From NCBI GenBank assembly GCA_024128875.1, contig JAMYFF010000012.1:46079-110078 (forward strand): DNA of 64,000 nucleotides. Direction: 5' to 3'. Positions 18,027 through 26,682 of this stretch are shown here, piece after piece. A program made the position numbers and the translations under genes. The DNA comes from Salinilacustrithrix flava (GTDB lineage Bacteria > Actinomycetota > Acidimicrobiia > Acidimicrobiales > Salinilacustritrichaceae). Positions within the stretch are counted from its first letter, which is position 1; every line of letters begins with the position of its first letter. Below the pieces are notes generated by a model. That model did no database searches. It worked only from the letters and a program-made list of their open reading frames with translations, and had not been told where the DNA came from.

Positions 18027-19010
18027 GCGAGCGCCGTCCACGGCGAGCACGAGCTTGCCGAAGGCGCCGCCCGCTTCGAGTCGCCGGTGCGCGACCGAGG
18101 CGTCGTCGAGGGGGAGGACGTCGTCGACGCACGGCGCGACGTCTCCGGCCGCGACCAGACGATCGAGCGCGGCCAGGTCCCGGCCGTCGGGCGACACCCA
18201 GGCGAAGCCGTAGCGCCCGAAGCGACGCTCGGGGTGCCGGAGCGCCGGTGACAGGGTCGCGACGGGCGGACCGAGGTTCGCCACGGCGAGGCCTCCGGGC
18301 GCGACCAGGTGGCGCAGCCGTCGGTGGGAGAAGCGTGCCGAGACGTCGTAGACGAGGTCGAACCGCTCGGCCAGGCCGGTCACGTCGACGTCGTGGTGAT
18401 CGATCACGCGCCGTGCGCCGAGCGCTCGGACCCGCTCGGTCCGGGGCCCTCCGGCGACGCCGGTCACGTCGGCGCCGAGCGCGACGGCGATCTGGGTGGC
18501 GAAGGTCCCGACGCCCCCCGACGCCCCGATCACCAGCACCGACGACCCACGGCCGAGCCGCGCCTTGCGCACGAGCACCTGGTGGGCGGTGAGCCCGGCG
18601 ACCGGGATCGCCGCCGCGGTGACGAGGTCCACCCGGTCGGGCACGGCGGCCAGCGTCGAGGCCCGCGTCAGGGCCAGGTCCGCGTAGGTGCCCGGGAGCG
18701 CGAAGCCGTGGCGCGCCGGCTTCGGTGCGGCATCGAACATGCCGTGGACGTGCTGGCCGACTTCGATCCCCGTCACGTCACCGCCGACGGCGATCACCGT
18801 GCCGGCCGCATCGTTGCCGGGGATCATGGGGAAGCGCCGGCCGAGCAGCGGTGCGAGCCGACCGGCGCGCAGTGCGGCGTCGAGCGGGTTGACCCCCGCA
18901 GCACGGACCTGCACCAAGACCTGGCCAGGCCCGGGTGGAGGCGGATCGGGGACCTGCCGGACCTGGAGCACGTCGGGTCCGCCGAACCGGGTCAGGGTCA
19001 CCGCTCGCAT
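18009..19010 (-). CDS. NADP-dependent MDR-family reductase (quinone oxidoreductase-like)
   Basis: Zinc-independent medium-chain reductase; the likely substrate class is quinones or alpha,beta-unsaturated carbonyls. The 333-residue protein has the N-terminal GroES-like fold (RAVTLTRFGGPDVL, AAGVNPLDAALRAG, GNDAAGTVIAVG) and a Rossmann domain with SVLVIGASGGVGTFA. Zinc-ligand cysteines are absent. ATG 19010 gives the family N-terminus MRAVTL; ATG 19022 is also in frame but lies inside the palindromic operator. It diverges from a TetR gene, and the shared palindrome implies repression by that regulator. The 3' end overlaps moaA by 18 bp, so this gene looks inserted into the moa region. Confidence 0.88.
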   Translation of the reverse strand: MRAVTLTRFGGPDVLQVRQVPDPPPPGPGQVLVQVRAAGVNPLDAALRAGRLAPLLGRRFPMIPGNDAAGTVIAVGGDVTGIEVGQHVHGMFDAAPKPARHGFALPGTYADLALTRASTLAAVPDRVDLVTAAAIPVAGLTAHQVLVRKARLGRGSSVLVIGASGGVGTFATQIAVALGADVTGVAGGPRTERVRALGARRVIDHHDVDVTGLAERFDLVYDVSARFSHRRLRHLVAPGGLAVANLGPPVATLSPALRHPERRFGRYGFAWVSPDGRDLAALDRLVAAGDVAPCVDDVLPLDDASVAHRRLEAGGAFGKLVLAVDGARSAADL

Positions 19011-19019
19011 GCCGTAGAT

Positions 19020-19047
19020 CATACTCCGAGTACGTACTCAGAGTATG
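19020..19047. promoter_or_regulatory. Palindromic operator shared by the reductase and TetR genes
   Basis: A 28-bp inverted repeat consists of CATACTC and GAGTATG outer arms around a perfect GAGTACGTACTC core. Only one symmetric position pair (19027 and 19040) fails to match. It lies between the reductase start and the TetR start, the usual place for a TetR-family operator controlling both genes. The TetR promoter's TACGCT box is about 30 bp to its right. Confidence 0.8.
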
Positions 19048-19091
19048 AAACGCGGCACCGGCGGGGCGGGAGCACGCGTACGCTCGCGGCG

Positions 19092-19697
19092 ATGGCATCG
19101 ACCCGGAGACCGCAGGTCCGGTCGCAGCGCTCCCTCGAGGAGATCCTCGCTGCCGCCCGTGCGCTGTTCGGTGCCGGAGATGCGGCGGCCGTGACCATCG
19201 ACGAGGTGGCGGTGCGGGCCGGTCGCACGAAGGGCAGCGTCTACTACCACTTCGCCTCCAAGGACGAGCTGTTCGAGGCGGTCTTCCTCGCAGAGCACCG
19301 CACCCTGGTGGCTGCGGTCGAAGCGGCGATCGCCGACCTCGAACCCGAAGTGGCGCTCCGGGCCGGGCTCGCCGCCTACCTGCGGGCCCTGGCGGCCGAC
19401 CTGGTCGCGGCGCACATCACCGTCGTCGTGGCCCCAGCCGTGCTCGGCTGGCGTCGATGGCGGGAGTGCGACGGCGGGACCTTCCGCCTCCTGATCGTGA
19501 CGGCGCTGACCTCGGCCCGGGCATCGGGCAGGCTGCGCCCGGGCCGCGAGCCCGAGGTGCTCGCGGACCTGCTGGTCGGCGCGGTCACCGAGACCGCCGT
19601 CGCGATCGCGGCCGACGACGACCCCGGACGGCGCGCCGAGCTGGCCATCGAAGCGCTGGACGGCATGCTCGACGCGGTCTTCGTCTCCGGCTCCTGA
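19092..19697 (+). CDS. TetR-family transcriptional regulator
   Basis: Probable ligand-responsive repressor of the divergent reductase gene and of itself. The 201-residue protein has a TetR N-terminal domain: RSLEEILAAARALFGAGD, then the helix-turn-helix TIDEVAVRAGRTKGSVYYHF and SKDELFEAVF at about 37-66. The remainder is a helical ligand-binding domain with several Trp and Arg residues. ATG 19092 follows TACGCT (19079-19084) by 7 nt, so the transcript is likely leaderless. The palindrome at 19020-19047 is its best operator candidate. The inducer is unknown, probably a substrate of the reductase. Confidence 0.9.
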   Translation: MASTRRPQVRSQRSLEEILAAARALFGAGDAAAVTIDEVAVRAGRTKGSVYYHFASKDELFEAVFLAEHRTLVAAVEAAIADLEPEVALRAGLAAYLRALAADLVAAHITVVVAPAVLGWRRWRECDGGTFRLLIVTALTSARASGRLRPGREPEVLADLLVGAVTETAVAIAADDDPGRRAELAIEALDGMLDAVFVSGS

Positions 19698-19730
19698 GTG
19701 CGGCCCCAGGCGTCCCCTACACTCCGGCCG

Positions 19731-20237
19731 ATGTCGGAGCGAGGACTGACCCATCTGGATCCTCTGGGCCGTGCCCGGATGGTCGACGTCACCCCCAAGG
19801 ATCCGACGCACCGTCGGGCCATCGCCCGGGGCCGGGTGTCCATGCAGCCCGAGACGGCGTCGCTGGTGGCCCGCGGTGCCATCTCCAAGGGCGACGTGCT
19901 GGCGGTGGCCCGGGTCGCCGGCATCCAGGCGGCGAAGCGCACGCCGGACCTCATCCCGCTCTGCCACCCGCTGCTGGTCGGCTCGGTGCTCGTGAACTTC
20001 CGCATCGAGGACGACTTCATCGAGGTCGAGGCCCAGGTCGACACGATCGACCGGACCGGCGTGGAGATGGAGGCGATGACCGCCTGCTCCATCGCCTGCC
20101 TCACCATCTACGACATGTGCAAGAGCGCGGATCGGGCCATGGTGATCAGCGAGCTGACGCTGTGGGAGAAGACGGGCGGGCGCTCCGGCACCTACCGCCG
20201 CCAGCCCGGGCCGGGCGACGACGGCCTCGCTCGCTGA
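19731..20237 (+). CDS. moaC: Cyclic pyranopterin monophosphate synthase MoaC
   Basis: Converts the MoaA product to cyclic pyranopterin monophosphate. The 168-residue protein has LTHLDPLGRARMVDVTPK, the active-site segment DLIPLCHPLLVG, the MEAMTACSIACLTIYDMCK helix and the C-terminal LWEKTGGRSG with the catalytic lysine region. Length is normal. ATG 19731 follows TACACT (19718-19723) by exactly 7 nt, so translation is probably leaderless. It is separated from moaA only by the reductase/TetR pair. Confidence 0.96.
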   Translation: MSERGLTHLDPLGRARMVDVTPKDPTHRRAIARGRVSMQPETASLVARGAISKGDVLAVARVAGIQAAKRTPDLIPLCHPLLVGSVLVNFRIEDDFIEVEAQVDTIDRTGVEMEAMTACSIACLTIYDMCKSADRAMVISELTLWEKTGGRSGTYRRQPGPGDDGLAR

Positions 20238-20290
20238 GCGAGCACCTGCTCGATCCGCCTCGCATCATGCGTGACATCCTTCGCAGTTGC

Positions 20291-20320
20291 TTGTCAGCGT
20301 GTTTCGGTTCGTAGTAGAAC
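20291..20320 (+). promoter_or_regulatory. Candidate promoter for the SepX/GlpR-like gene
   Basis: TTGTCA (20291-20296) and TAGAAC (20315-20320) are separated by 18 bp, giving a reasonable sigma-70-type promoter about 130 bp upstream of GTG 20449. The 211-bp gap after moaC also holds the stem-loop at 20378-20405 and nothing else I can identify. Confidence 0.35.
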
Positions 20321-20377
20321 CGTAACGATCCCGGTCAGCCCTGTTGGCCTGCCCGCAACCGAACGAACACCGAAGAC

Positions 20378-20405
20378 GCCCGGATCCACCACTCAGGTTC
20401 CGGGC
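20378..20405 (+). promoter_or_regulatory. Leader stem-loop upstream of the SepX/GlpR-like gene
   Basis: GCCCGGATCC (20378-20387) pairs with GGTTCCGGGC (20396-20405) with one mismatch and an 8-nt loop. It lies about 140 bp after moaC and 43 bp before GTG 20449. It could be a moaC terminator or a leader structure of the next gene; it has no T-run. Confidence 0.45.
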
Positions 20406-20448
20406 GCTCCTACGGTGACAGACGACACACGAAAGCGAGGCGAGGAGC

Positions 20449-20910
20449 GTGACCATCATGGTGCTAGTGGTGCTTGCTGCGATCTGGGCCGCCGTTCTCC
20501 TGCCCCCCTACCTGCAGAAGCGCCGGGCGTTCCACCCGCACGCCTCGATCGGGGACTTCCGCAACCAGCTGGCCGTGCTCCAGCGCACGGGCGACCCGTA
20601 CGCACCGGCGCCGATGCGCACCCCGACCGGTCGGGCGATGAGCCGCACCGACGCCCAGCGCCGTCGCCGCGACGTGCTCGCCACGCTCGCCGCCTCGGCC
20701 GGCCTCACCTTCCTCCTCGCCCTCCTCGCCGGCGGCTCGGTCTGGCTGCTCCACCTCAGCGTCGACGCCGCGCTCCTCGGCTACGTCGCCATGCTCATGC
20801 AGGTCCAGCAGCAGCGACAGGCTCCGGCTCGCGGGAACGTCGCCTACCTGGCGGCCGACCGTCGCCCGTCGGCCACGCAGCAGGCGCTCCTGCGCCGCCA
20901 GGCCAACTGA
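20449..20910 (+). CDS. Small three-helix membrane protein, SepX/GlpR-like (putative divisome protein)
   Basis: The 153-residue protein starts with a membrane helix (IMVLVVLAAIWAAVLLPPYL, about 3-22). A basic cytoplasmic linker follows, with IGDFRNQLAVLQRT and RRRRDVL. Two closely spaced helices lie at about 78-97 and 100-118, and the C-terminus is polar. This layout, the WAAxLLPP signature and the neighbouring moaC resemble SepX of Streptomyces and GlpR of Corynebacterium. Those are membrane proteins of the early divisome, encoded near molybdopterin-type genes. It is shorter than them. The function is therefore inference. GTG 20449 follows a good GAGGAG site. Confidence 0.6.
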   Translation: MTIMVLVVLAAIWAAVLLPPYLQKRRAFHPHASIGDFRNQLAVLQRTGDPYAPAPMRTPTGRAMSRTDAQRRRRDVLATLAASAGLTFLLALLAGGSVWLLHLSVDAALLGYVAMLMQVQQQRQAPARGNVAYLAADRRPSATQQALLRRQAN

Positions 20911-21563
20911 CCCCGGCTGCCGGCGCCGGCAGCGACCGGCGCGCCACGCTCGACGCGCTCGTCGGCGACATCCGCACCGACCTCGGCGCCGCCCACCGGG
21001 CCCGAGAGGTCGCGCTGCCCGCGTGCCGGAACGCGATCCGCCACGCCGGCCTCGCCATCCGCGCCGTCCACCGTGGGGACCCGGCCGCGCACGACGAGCA
21101 GGTCGCCGCCTCCGAGGCCGCGCTGCGCACCGCGCAGGAGGCGCTGGCCGACCACCCCGCGGTCGCCCACGCCGGCTTCCTCCACGACGCCGAGAAGGAG
21201 TACGCCGAGGCCCGCCTGTGCGCAGCCATGGTCCGCGGCGAGGCACTCGCCTCGCCGTCCGAGCTCGGCGTCATGGCGCACTCCTGGATGCGGGGCCTGG
21301 CCGAGGCCGCCAGCGAGCTGCGCCGCAACGTCCTCGACCGCCTCCGCTCCGGCGACCTCGAGGGCGGTGAGGCCCTCCTCGAGGTCATGGACGACGCCTA
21401 CGACGTCCTCGCCTCGGTCGACCTGCCCGACGCCCTCACGGGTGGCCTGCGCCGCACCGTGGACTCCCTGCGAGCGGTCACCGAGCGCACCCGCGGCGAC
21501 GTCACCACCACGGTCCTGCAGACCCGCCTGCAACGCGCGATCGAGTCCCACGGCGACGCCTGA
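20907..21563 (+). CDS. Translin-family protein
   Basis: All-helical nucleic-acid-binding protein of the translin/TRAX family, found in archaea and some bacteria; its bacterial role is not established. The product of about 218 residues has AEKEYAEARLCAAM, ELRRNVLDRLRSGDLEGGEALLEVMDDAYDVL, DLPDALTGGLRRTVD and VTERTRGDVTT. These match the family pattern, including acids equivalent to the catalytic EK-E-Y-E helix of RNase-active TRAX. No ATG or GTG lies in a sensible place. The best start is CTG 20907, overlapping the preceding TGA as CTGA. That would be a rare codon in a coupled position, so the N-terminus is uncertain. Confidence 0.75.
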   Translation: MTPAAGAGSDRRATLDALVGDIRTDLGAAHRAREVALPACRNAIRHAGLAIRAVHRGDPAAHDEQVAASEAALRTAQEALADHPAVAHAGFLHDAEKEYAEARLCAAMVRGEALASPSELGVMAHSWMRGLAEAASELRRNVLDRLRSGDLEGGEALLEVMDDAYDVLASVDLPDALTGGLRRTVDSLRAVTERTRGDVTTTVLQTRLQRAIESHGDA

Positions 21564-21610
21564 GCCAGTTCGGTGGCCACCGCCGCCGGCGGTAAGGTGT
21601 GGCCTCCCTC

Positions 21611-21684
21611 GGGGGTGTAGCTCAGTTGGCTAGAGCGCCTCGGTCGCATCGAGGAGGCCAGGGGTTCGAATCCCCTCACCTCCA
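21611..21684 (+). tRNA. tRNA-Ala(CGC)
   Basis: A full cloverleaf of 74 nt folds from the sequence. The acceptor GGGGGTG pairs with CACCTCC, the D stem is GCTC/GAGC, the anticodon stem is CCTCG/CGAGG with loop GTCGCAT, and the T arm is AGGGG-TTCGAAT-CCCCT. The anticodon is CGC (21645-21647), which reads GCG. The third acceptor pair is G3-U70, the classic alanine identity element, and base 73 is A. The 3' CCA is not encoded. TAAGGT at 21593-21598 is a likely -10. Confidence 0.97.
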
Positions 21685-21689
21685 CTCCG

Positions 21690-21772
21690 GGAAATTCCGT
21701 TGATGTCGGACCACGTGACGCAGTGCGGCGGGCTACTCACCTGGCTTCGTGGTCCGAATCCACGGGATTTCC
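21690..21772. terminator. Long inverted repeat between tRNA-Ala and a convergent dehydrogenase gene
   Basis: Two arms of about 25 bp (21690-21715 and 21748-21772) are imperfect inverted repeats. The inner part TCGGACCACG / CGTGGTCCGA matches perfectly, and the outer parts pair GGAAAT with ATTTCC with two mismatches and one bulge. GTGA and TCAC pair again inside the 32-nt loop. The right arm ends at the dehydrogenase stop codon. It fits a bidirectional terminator; no T-run is present. Confidence 0.65.
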
Positions 21773-22767
21773 TACGGGAGGATGGTGACCTTGATGGCGC
21801 CGCTGGACTTGTCAGCTGCGGCCTCGAACGCGTCGGTGACCTGGTCGAGGGGGAACTGGTGGGTGGTCATCGCCGACAGCTCGGACTCGAAGCGACCGGT
21901 CAGCTGGGCGGCAGCGGCGTACTCCGGGCCCCGCTTGGTGGAGCCGTAGCAGAACGACCCCTGCAGCCGGAGCTCCTTCATCATCAGCCTCGACAGGTCC
22001 ACCGGGCGGGGCTCGGTGAAGGAGCCGAGCAGGACGATGGTGCCGCCCTTGCGGGCCGCCTTCACCGCGTCGCCGAGCGTGGGGGCGGTGCCGCCGACGG
22101 ACTCGATGACCACGTCGGCGCCCCGGTCCTTGGCCCACGCGATGCCCTCGTGCTCGCCGAGGACGGTGACGCCCATGGCGGCCGCAGCATCGGCCTGGTG
22201 GGGATGGCGGGCGGTGATGGCCACCTCGGATGCGCGGTCCCGGGCCAGCAGCGCGGCGCCGAGGCCGATGGTGCCGGCGCCGAGCACCAGGACCCGGCTG
22301 TCTGGGCCGACGTCGCCGAGGGACACGCCGCGCAGCGCCACGGCGAGCGGCTCGGTGAGCGCGGCCACGGCCGGCTCATCCGTGGTCACCGGGGCGAGGT
22401 TGGCGACGGGGACGTCGAGGACCTCGGACAGGCCGCCGTCGGCGCCCATGCCCAGCCCCCGGCCGAGGGCGCGGTCGCACAGGTGGGTCTGGCCGACCTG
22501 GCAGAACTGGCAGCGCCCGCAGGACACGTTCGGGGAGACGGCGTAGAGCACGTCGTCCAGACCGGCCGGACCGTCGATGACGGTGCCGGCCAGCTCGTGG
22601 CCGGGTGCCGTGCCGAGCGGCCGGGGCATCGACCCGTGCCACCAGTGCAGGTCGGAGCCGCAGATGCCGCAGGCGGCCACGCGCAGGCGGGCCCGGCCCT
22701 CGGCCAAGGGCCCCAGCTCGACCTCGGTCACATCGAGTCCGTCGGTGGTCCACAGGGCACGGCGCAT
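21772..22767 (-). CDS. Zinc-dependent alcohol dehydrogenase (MDR superfamily)
   Basis: NAD(P)-dependent dehydrogenase of an alcohol or polyol; the substrate is not readable. The 331-residue protein has the catalytic zinc motif CGICGSDLHWW, GHELAG, the structural zinc loop CGRCQFCQVGQTHLC (four Cys intact) and the Rossmann motif VLVLGAGTIGLGAA. It resembles the threonine/sorbitol dehydrogenase branch. ATG 22767 is 6 nt behind TACGGT on the minus strand (22774-22779), giving a leaderless start. Its promoter lies back to back with that of purU; only 38 bp separate the two start codons. Confidence 0.9.
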   Translation of the reverse strand: MRRALWTTDGLDVTEVELGPLAEGRARLRVAACGICGSDLHWWHGSMPRPLGTAPGHELAGTVIDGPAGLDDVLYAVSPNVSCGRCQFCQVGQTHLCDRALGRGLGMGADGGLSEVLDVPVANLAPVTTDEPAVAALTEPLAVALRGVSLGDVGPDSRVLVLGAGTIGLGAALLARDRASEVAITARHPHQADAAAAMGVTVLGEHEGIAWAKDRGADVVIESVGGTAPTLGDAVKAARKGGTIVLLGSFTEPRPVDLSRLMMKELRLQGSFCYGSTKRGPEYAAAAQLTGRFESELSAMTTHQFPLDQVTDAFEAAADKSSGAIKVTILP

Positions 22768-22805
22768 GTCCGGACCGTAGCCCCCGCTCCCTAGGGTCTT
22801 CGGGT
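22768..22805. promoter_or_regulatory. Compact divergent promoter region, dehydrogenase/purU
   Basis: In this 38-bp gap a minus-strand TACGGT (22774-22779) lies 6 nt from ATG 22767 and a plus-strand TAGGGT (22792-22797) lies 8 nt from GTG 22806. The -35 region of each must overlap the other's -10 region, so the two promoters cannot be occupied independently. Confidence 0.6.
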
Positions 22806-23645
<840 letters not shown>

Positions 23646-23734
23646 GGTGGTCGCGCGGGACCCGGCGCGGATCGCGCCACGGTTCGGGACCTTTGGCACC
23701 GGCGCCGGGCCCCTCTGGGGGCGAGGATCGGAGG

Positions 23735-25363
23735 ATGGAGCGCGACGACCCCCGACAGGCGCCATCGGCACATGCCTGGTGGTCCCGTGCGCCGCTCGAC
23801 CGACGCGCCGCGCTCGGTGTCCTGGGTGCCGCCGGCGTCGCCGGACTCCTGGCGGCATGCAGCGGCGACGACCCGCCGACCAGCGCGCCGCCGAGCACCA
23901 CGACGGCAGGGGGCCCAGGGCCCCTCGCCCCGCAGGGGATGCCCGAGCTGGAGCCCGAGATGCGGGATCTCCACCTGCGTCTGGTGGCCGCCCCTGCCAC
24001 CGCGACCATCGTCGCCGGGACCGAGACCGAGGTGCTGTCGTTCCGTGCCGAGGTCCTCGATGGTGACCCGGCGAGCGTGACGTCGAGCGGCTCCTACCTC
24101 GGCCCGACCCTGCACCTCCGCACCGGTCAGCGGGTGCGGGTCGACTTCGACAACGAGATCGACCAGGACTGCATCGTCCACTGGCACGGGCTCGTCCTGC
24201 CCCAGGGGCAGGACGGGCAGCCGCCCGAGGCGGTGGGGCCGGGGGAGCGATACGAGTACGACTTCACGGTCCCGAACGAACCGGGGACCTACTGGTACCA
24301 CTCGCACACCGACATGCTCACGGGCGAGCAGGTGTACCGAGGTCTCGCCGGTCTCCTCATCGTGCACGGCGACGAGCCGGGGCTCCCGAGCCGGGACAAC
24401 GACTTCGCCCTCGTCCTGCAGGACCGCACCATCGACGCCGATGGCACGCTCCGATACGCCGCCAGCATGCACGACCTCATGGCCGGCTTCGTGGGGAGCA
24501 CGCTCGTGACGAACGGGGTGGCCGAGCTGGCGCTCCGCGTCCGGCGGGAGCCGTACCGCATCCGGTTGCTCAACGGCGCCAACTCGCGCCTCCAGCGCCT
24601 CACCTGGTCGACCGGCGAGCCGCTCCACGCGGTGGCGACCGACGGCGAGCTGCTCCCGGAGACGGTGGACGTCCCCGGGCTCGTGCTCGCACCGGCGCAG
24701 CGGACCGATCTGTGGATGGACTTCTCGGGTCACGAGCCCGGGGACCGGATCGAGCTGCGGGCCGCCGATCTCTTCGTCGAAGCCCCGGGGATGGGGCCGG
24801 GGCGGGGTCCGGGGCGCGGCGGGGGCACGCCGATGCTCGACCCTGTCGAGGGCGTCGCCGTCACCTTCGTGGTGGACGATTCGCCCGCCGAGCCGGGCGA
24901 GGTGCCGGCCCGTCCGGGTGGCTCCGTGGCCGTCCACGCTGCCGATGCCGTGAACGCCGACGCGCCGAAGCAGTTCGTGCTGTCGACGTTCCGAGCGTCG
25001 CACTGGATCAACGACACCCAGTGGGCGGGGCGGGAGGTGACCGAGACCGAGACCGTGGCGTTCGGGACAACCGAGGTCTGGGAGTTCGTGAGCCGGTCGC
25101 CGCTCACGCACCCGATGCACCTGCACGGTCAGGCGTTCCGGGTGGTCGAGCGCACCTGGGAGGACGACGGTGCGGCAGCGGCGTGGGAGCAGATCGCCGA
25201 CGGCGTGGTCGAGAGCGGGCTCCGCGACACCGTCGTGGTCTGGCCGGGGCAGCGCGTCCGGATCGTCGTGCCCTTCGACGCCCACCGCGGCTACTTCCTC
25301 TACCACTGCCACATCCTCGAGCACGAGGACCACGGAATGATGCGCAGCTTCCTGATCGAGTGA
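23735..25363 (+). CDS. Tat-exported multicopper oxidase, probable lipoprotein
   Basis: Secreted laccase/CueO-like oxidase coupling substrate or Cu(I)/Mn(II) oxidation to O2 reduction. The 542-residue protein has an N-terminal RRAALGVLGAAGVAGLLAAC: a twin arginine, a hydrophobic core and a lipobox. Three cupredoxin domains follow. All copper motifs are intact: HWHG, WYHSHTD, HPMHLHGQ and HCHILEHEDHGMM, giving type 1, 2 and 3 sites. A Gly/Pro/Met-rich loop at about 351-370 (GMGPGRGPGRGGG) resembles copper-trapping inserts. ATG 23735 follows GGATCGGAGG closely. The gene stands alone; substrate is not determinable. Confidence 0.92.
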   Translation: MERDDPRQAPSAHAWWSRAPLDRRAALGVLGAAGVAGLLAACSGDDPPTSAPPSTTTAGGPGPLAPQGMPELEPEMRDLHLRLVAAPATATIVAGTETEVLSFRAEVLDGDPASVTSSGSYLGPTLHLRTGQRVRVDFDNEIDQDCIVHWHGLVLPQGQDGQPPEAVGPGERYEYDFTVPNEPGTYWYHSHTDMLTGEQVYRGLAGLLIVHGDEPGLPSRDNDFALVLQDRTIDADGTLRYAASMHDLMAGFVGSTLVTNGVAELALRVRREPYRIRLLNGANSRLQRLTWSTGEPLHAVATDGELLPETVDVPGLVLAPAQRTDLWMDFSGHEPGDRIELRAADLFVEAPGMGPGRGPGRGGGTPMLDPVEGVAVTFVVDDSPAEPGEVPARPGGSVAVHAADAVNADAPKQFVLSTFRASHWINDTQWAGREVTETETVAFGTTEVWEFVSRSPLTHPMHLHGQAFRVVERTWEDDGAAAAWEQIADGVVESGLRDTVVVWPGQRVRIVVPFDAHRGYFLYHCHILEHEDHGMMRSFLIE

Positions 25364-25391
25364 TGCCGGACGGCCAGCGCCGTGGCCGTCG

Positions 25392-26669
25392 ATGAGCACC
25401 GCGACAGGGGAAGCACCCGTGCCCGGCGAAACCTGCACCGTGATCACCGCGACCAACATCGCCGTCGTCCTCGTCGCGGTGCCCCTCGTCACCGCGTTCA
25501 TCGGCTACATCACCAACTGGGCCGCGGTCCGCATGATCTTCTCGCCCGAGGAGTTCGTCGGCGTGGCGCCGTTCGGGGTGAAGATCGGCTGGCAGGGGGT
25601 GCTGCCGTCCAAGGCCGACACCTTCGCCGCCGACGTCGCCGGCAACGTCGGCGCCGTGCTGTCACCGGCCGAGCTGGCCGAGCGCCTCGACCCGGCCGAG
25701 ATGGAGGCGCTGTTCGCCGACCGGCTGGACACCGAGCTGCCCGTCATCGTCCGGGACGTGGCCGAGATGCTGGCACCCGGCACCTGGGATCAGATGGCGC
25801 CCGATGCCCAGCAGATGGTCATCACCCAGATCAAGACCGAGGGGCGCCAGGTCGCCCAGGAGATCTTCGACGACCTGCAGGGCATCAGCCACGAGCTGCT
25901 CGACCTCGAGCAGCTCGTGTTCGACCTGCTGTCCGGGCCGAACGTGAAGCGCCTCGTCCGCCTGTTCCAGGAGATCGGCGGCAAGGAGCTCAAGGCCATC
26001 GTCCGCTTCGGCGGGTGGTTCGGCTTCGTGATCGGCTGCTTCCAGGCGCTCAGCTTCTCGATCTTCGACCAGTGGTGGTTGATGCCGCTCGTCGGGGGCA
26101 TCGTCGGGCTCGGCACCAACTGGCTGGCCCTGCAGATGATCTTCCGCCCGATCGAGCCGAAGCGCTACGCCGGCCTCGTCACCTACCAGGGGATGTTCCC
26201 CAGCCGCCAGGGCGAGATCGCCCATGACTACGGCCGGATCACCGCCCGGGAGATCCTCACGCCCGCCAACCTGCTCCGACTCGTCACCGAGGGCGAGGCC
26301 GGCACCCGCATCGCCCAGGTGGTGCTCACCAAGGTGAGCGAACGGGTCGACGCCGCCCGTCCCATGGTCGAGATGCTCACCCAGACCGAGGTCACCGACG
26401 CCCAGCTGGCCTCGGTGAAGATGATGGTCGTGGGCCGGGTCACCGAGTCGGTGCCGGAGATCCAGCCCGAGATCGAGGCCTACCTGGAGAAGCAGCTCCA
26501 GGTCGGTGAGCTCGTCGAGTCCAAGCTGCGAGCCATGCCGAAGCTCGAGTTCGAGCGGCTCCTCCGCGGCATCTTCGAGCAGGACGAGTGGATCCTCATC
26601 GCCATCGGCGGTGCCCTCGGCGCCGGCGTCGGCCTGCTGCAGGGGTTGGCCGTCCTGTCCGTGGGTTGA
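25392..26669 (+). CDS. DUF445-family membrane protein
   Basis: Function unknown in the family (YheB/YjiN type). The 425-residue protein has an N-terminal membrane helix at about 18-42 leading into GYITNWAAVRMIFSPEEFVG. A long soluble helical region follows, and a central membrane hairpin at about 208-245 is followed by GLGTNWLALQMIFRPIEPKRY. The last helix lies near 404-423. The internal repeat TNWxAxxMIF appears twice, indicating a duplicated module. ATG 25392 lies 28 bp after the multicopper oxidase stop, so cotranscription is possible. Confidence 0.85.
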   Translation: MSTATGEAPVPGETCTVITATNIAVVLVAVPLVTAFIGYITNWAAVRMIFSPEEFVGVAPFGVKIGWQGVLPSKADTFAADVAGNVGAVLSPAELAERLDPAEMEALFADRLDTELPVIVRDVAEMLAPGTWDQMAPDAQQMVITQIKTEGRQVAQEIFDDLQGISHELLDLEQLVFDLLSGPNVKRLVRLFQEIGGKELKAIVRFGGWFGFVIGCFQALSFSIFDQWWLMPLVGGIVGLGTNWLALQMIFRPIEPKRYAGLVTYQGMFPSRQGEIAHDYGRITAREILTPANLLRLVTEGEAGTRIAQVVLTKVSERVDAARPMVEMLTQTEVTDAQLASVKMMVVGRVTESVPEIQPEIEAYLEKQLQVGELVESKLRAMPKLEFERLLRGIFEQDEWILIAIGGALGAGVGLLQGLAVLSVG

Positions 26670-26682
26670 CCAGACTGTCCGG

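Noticed and set aside
20271..20906. Extended N-terminus for the translin gene back to 20271
   Set aside because: The added 212 residues are the out-of-frame shadow of the SepX/GlpR-like gene and have no translin similarity.
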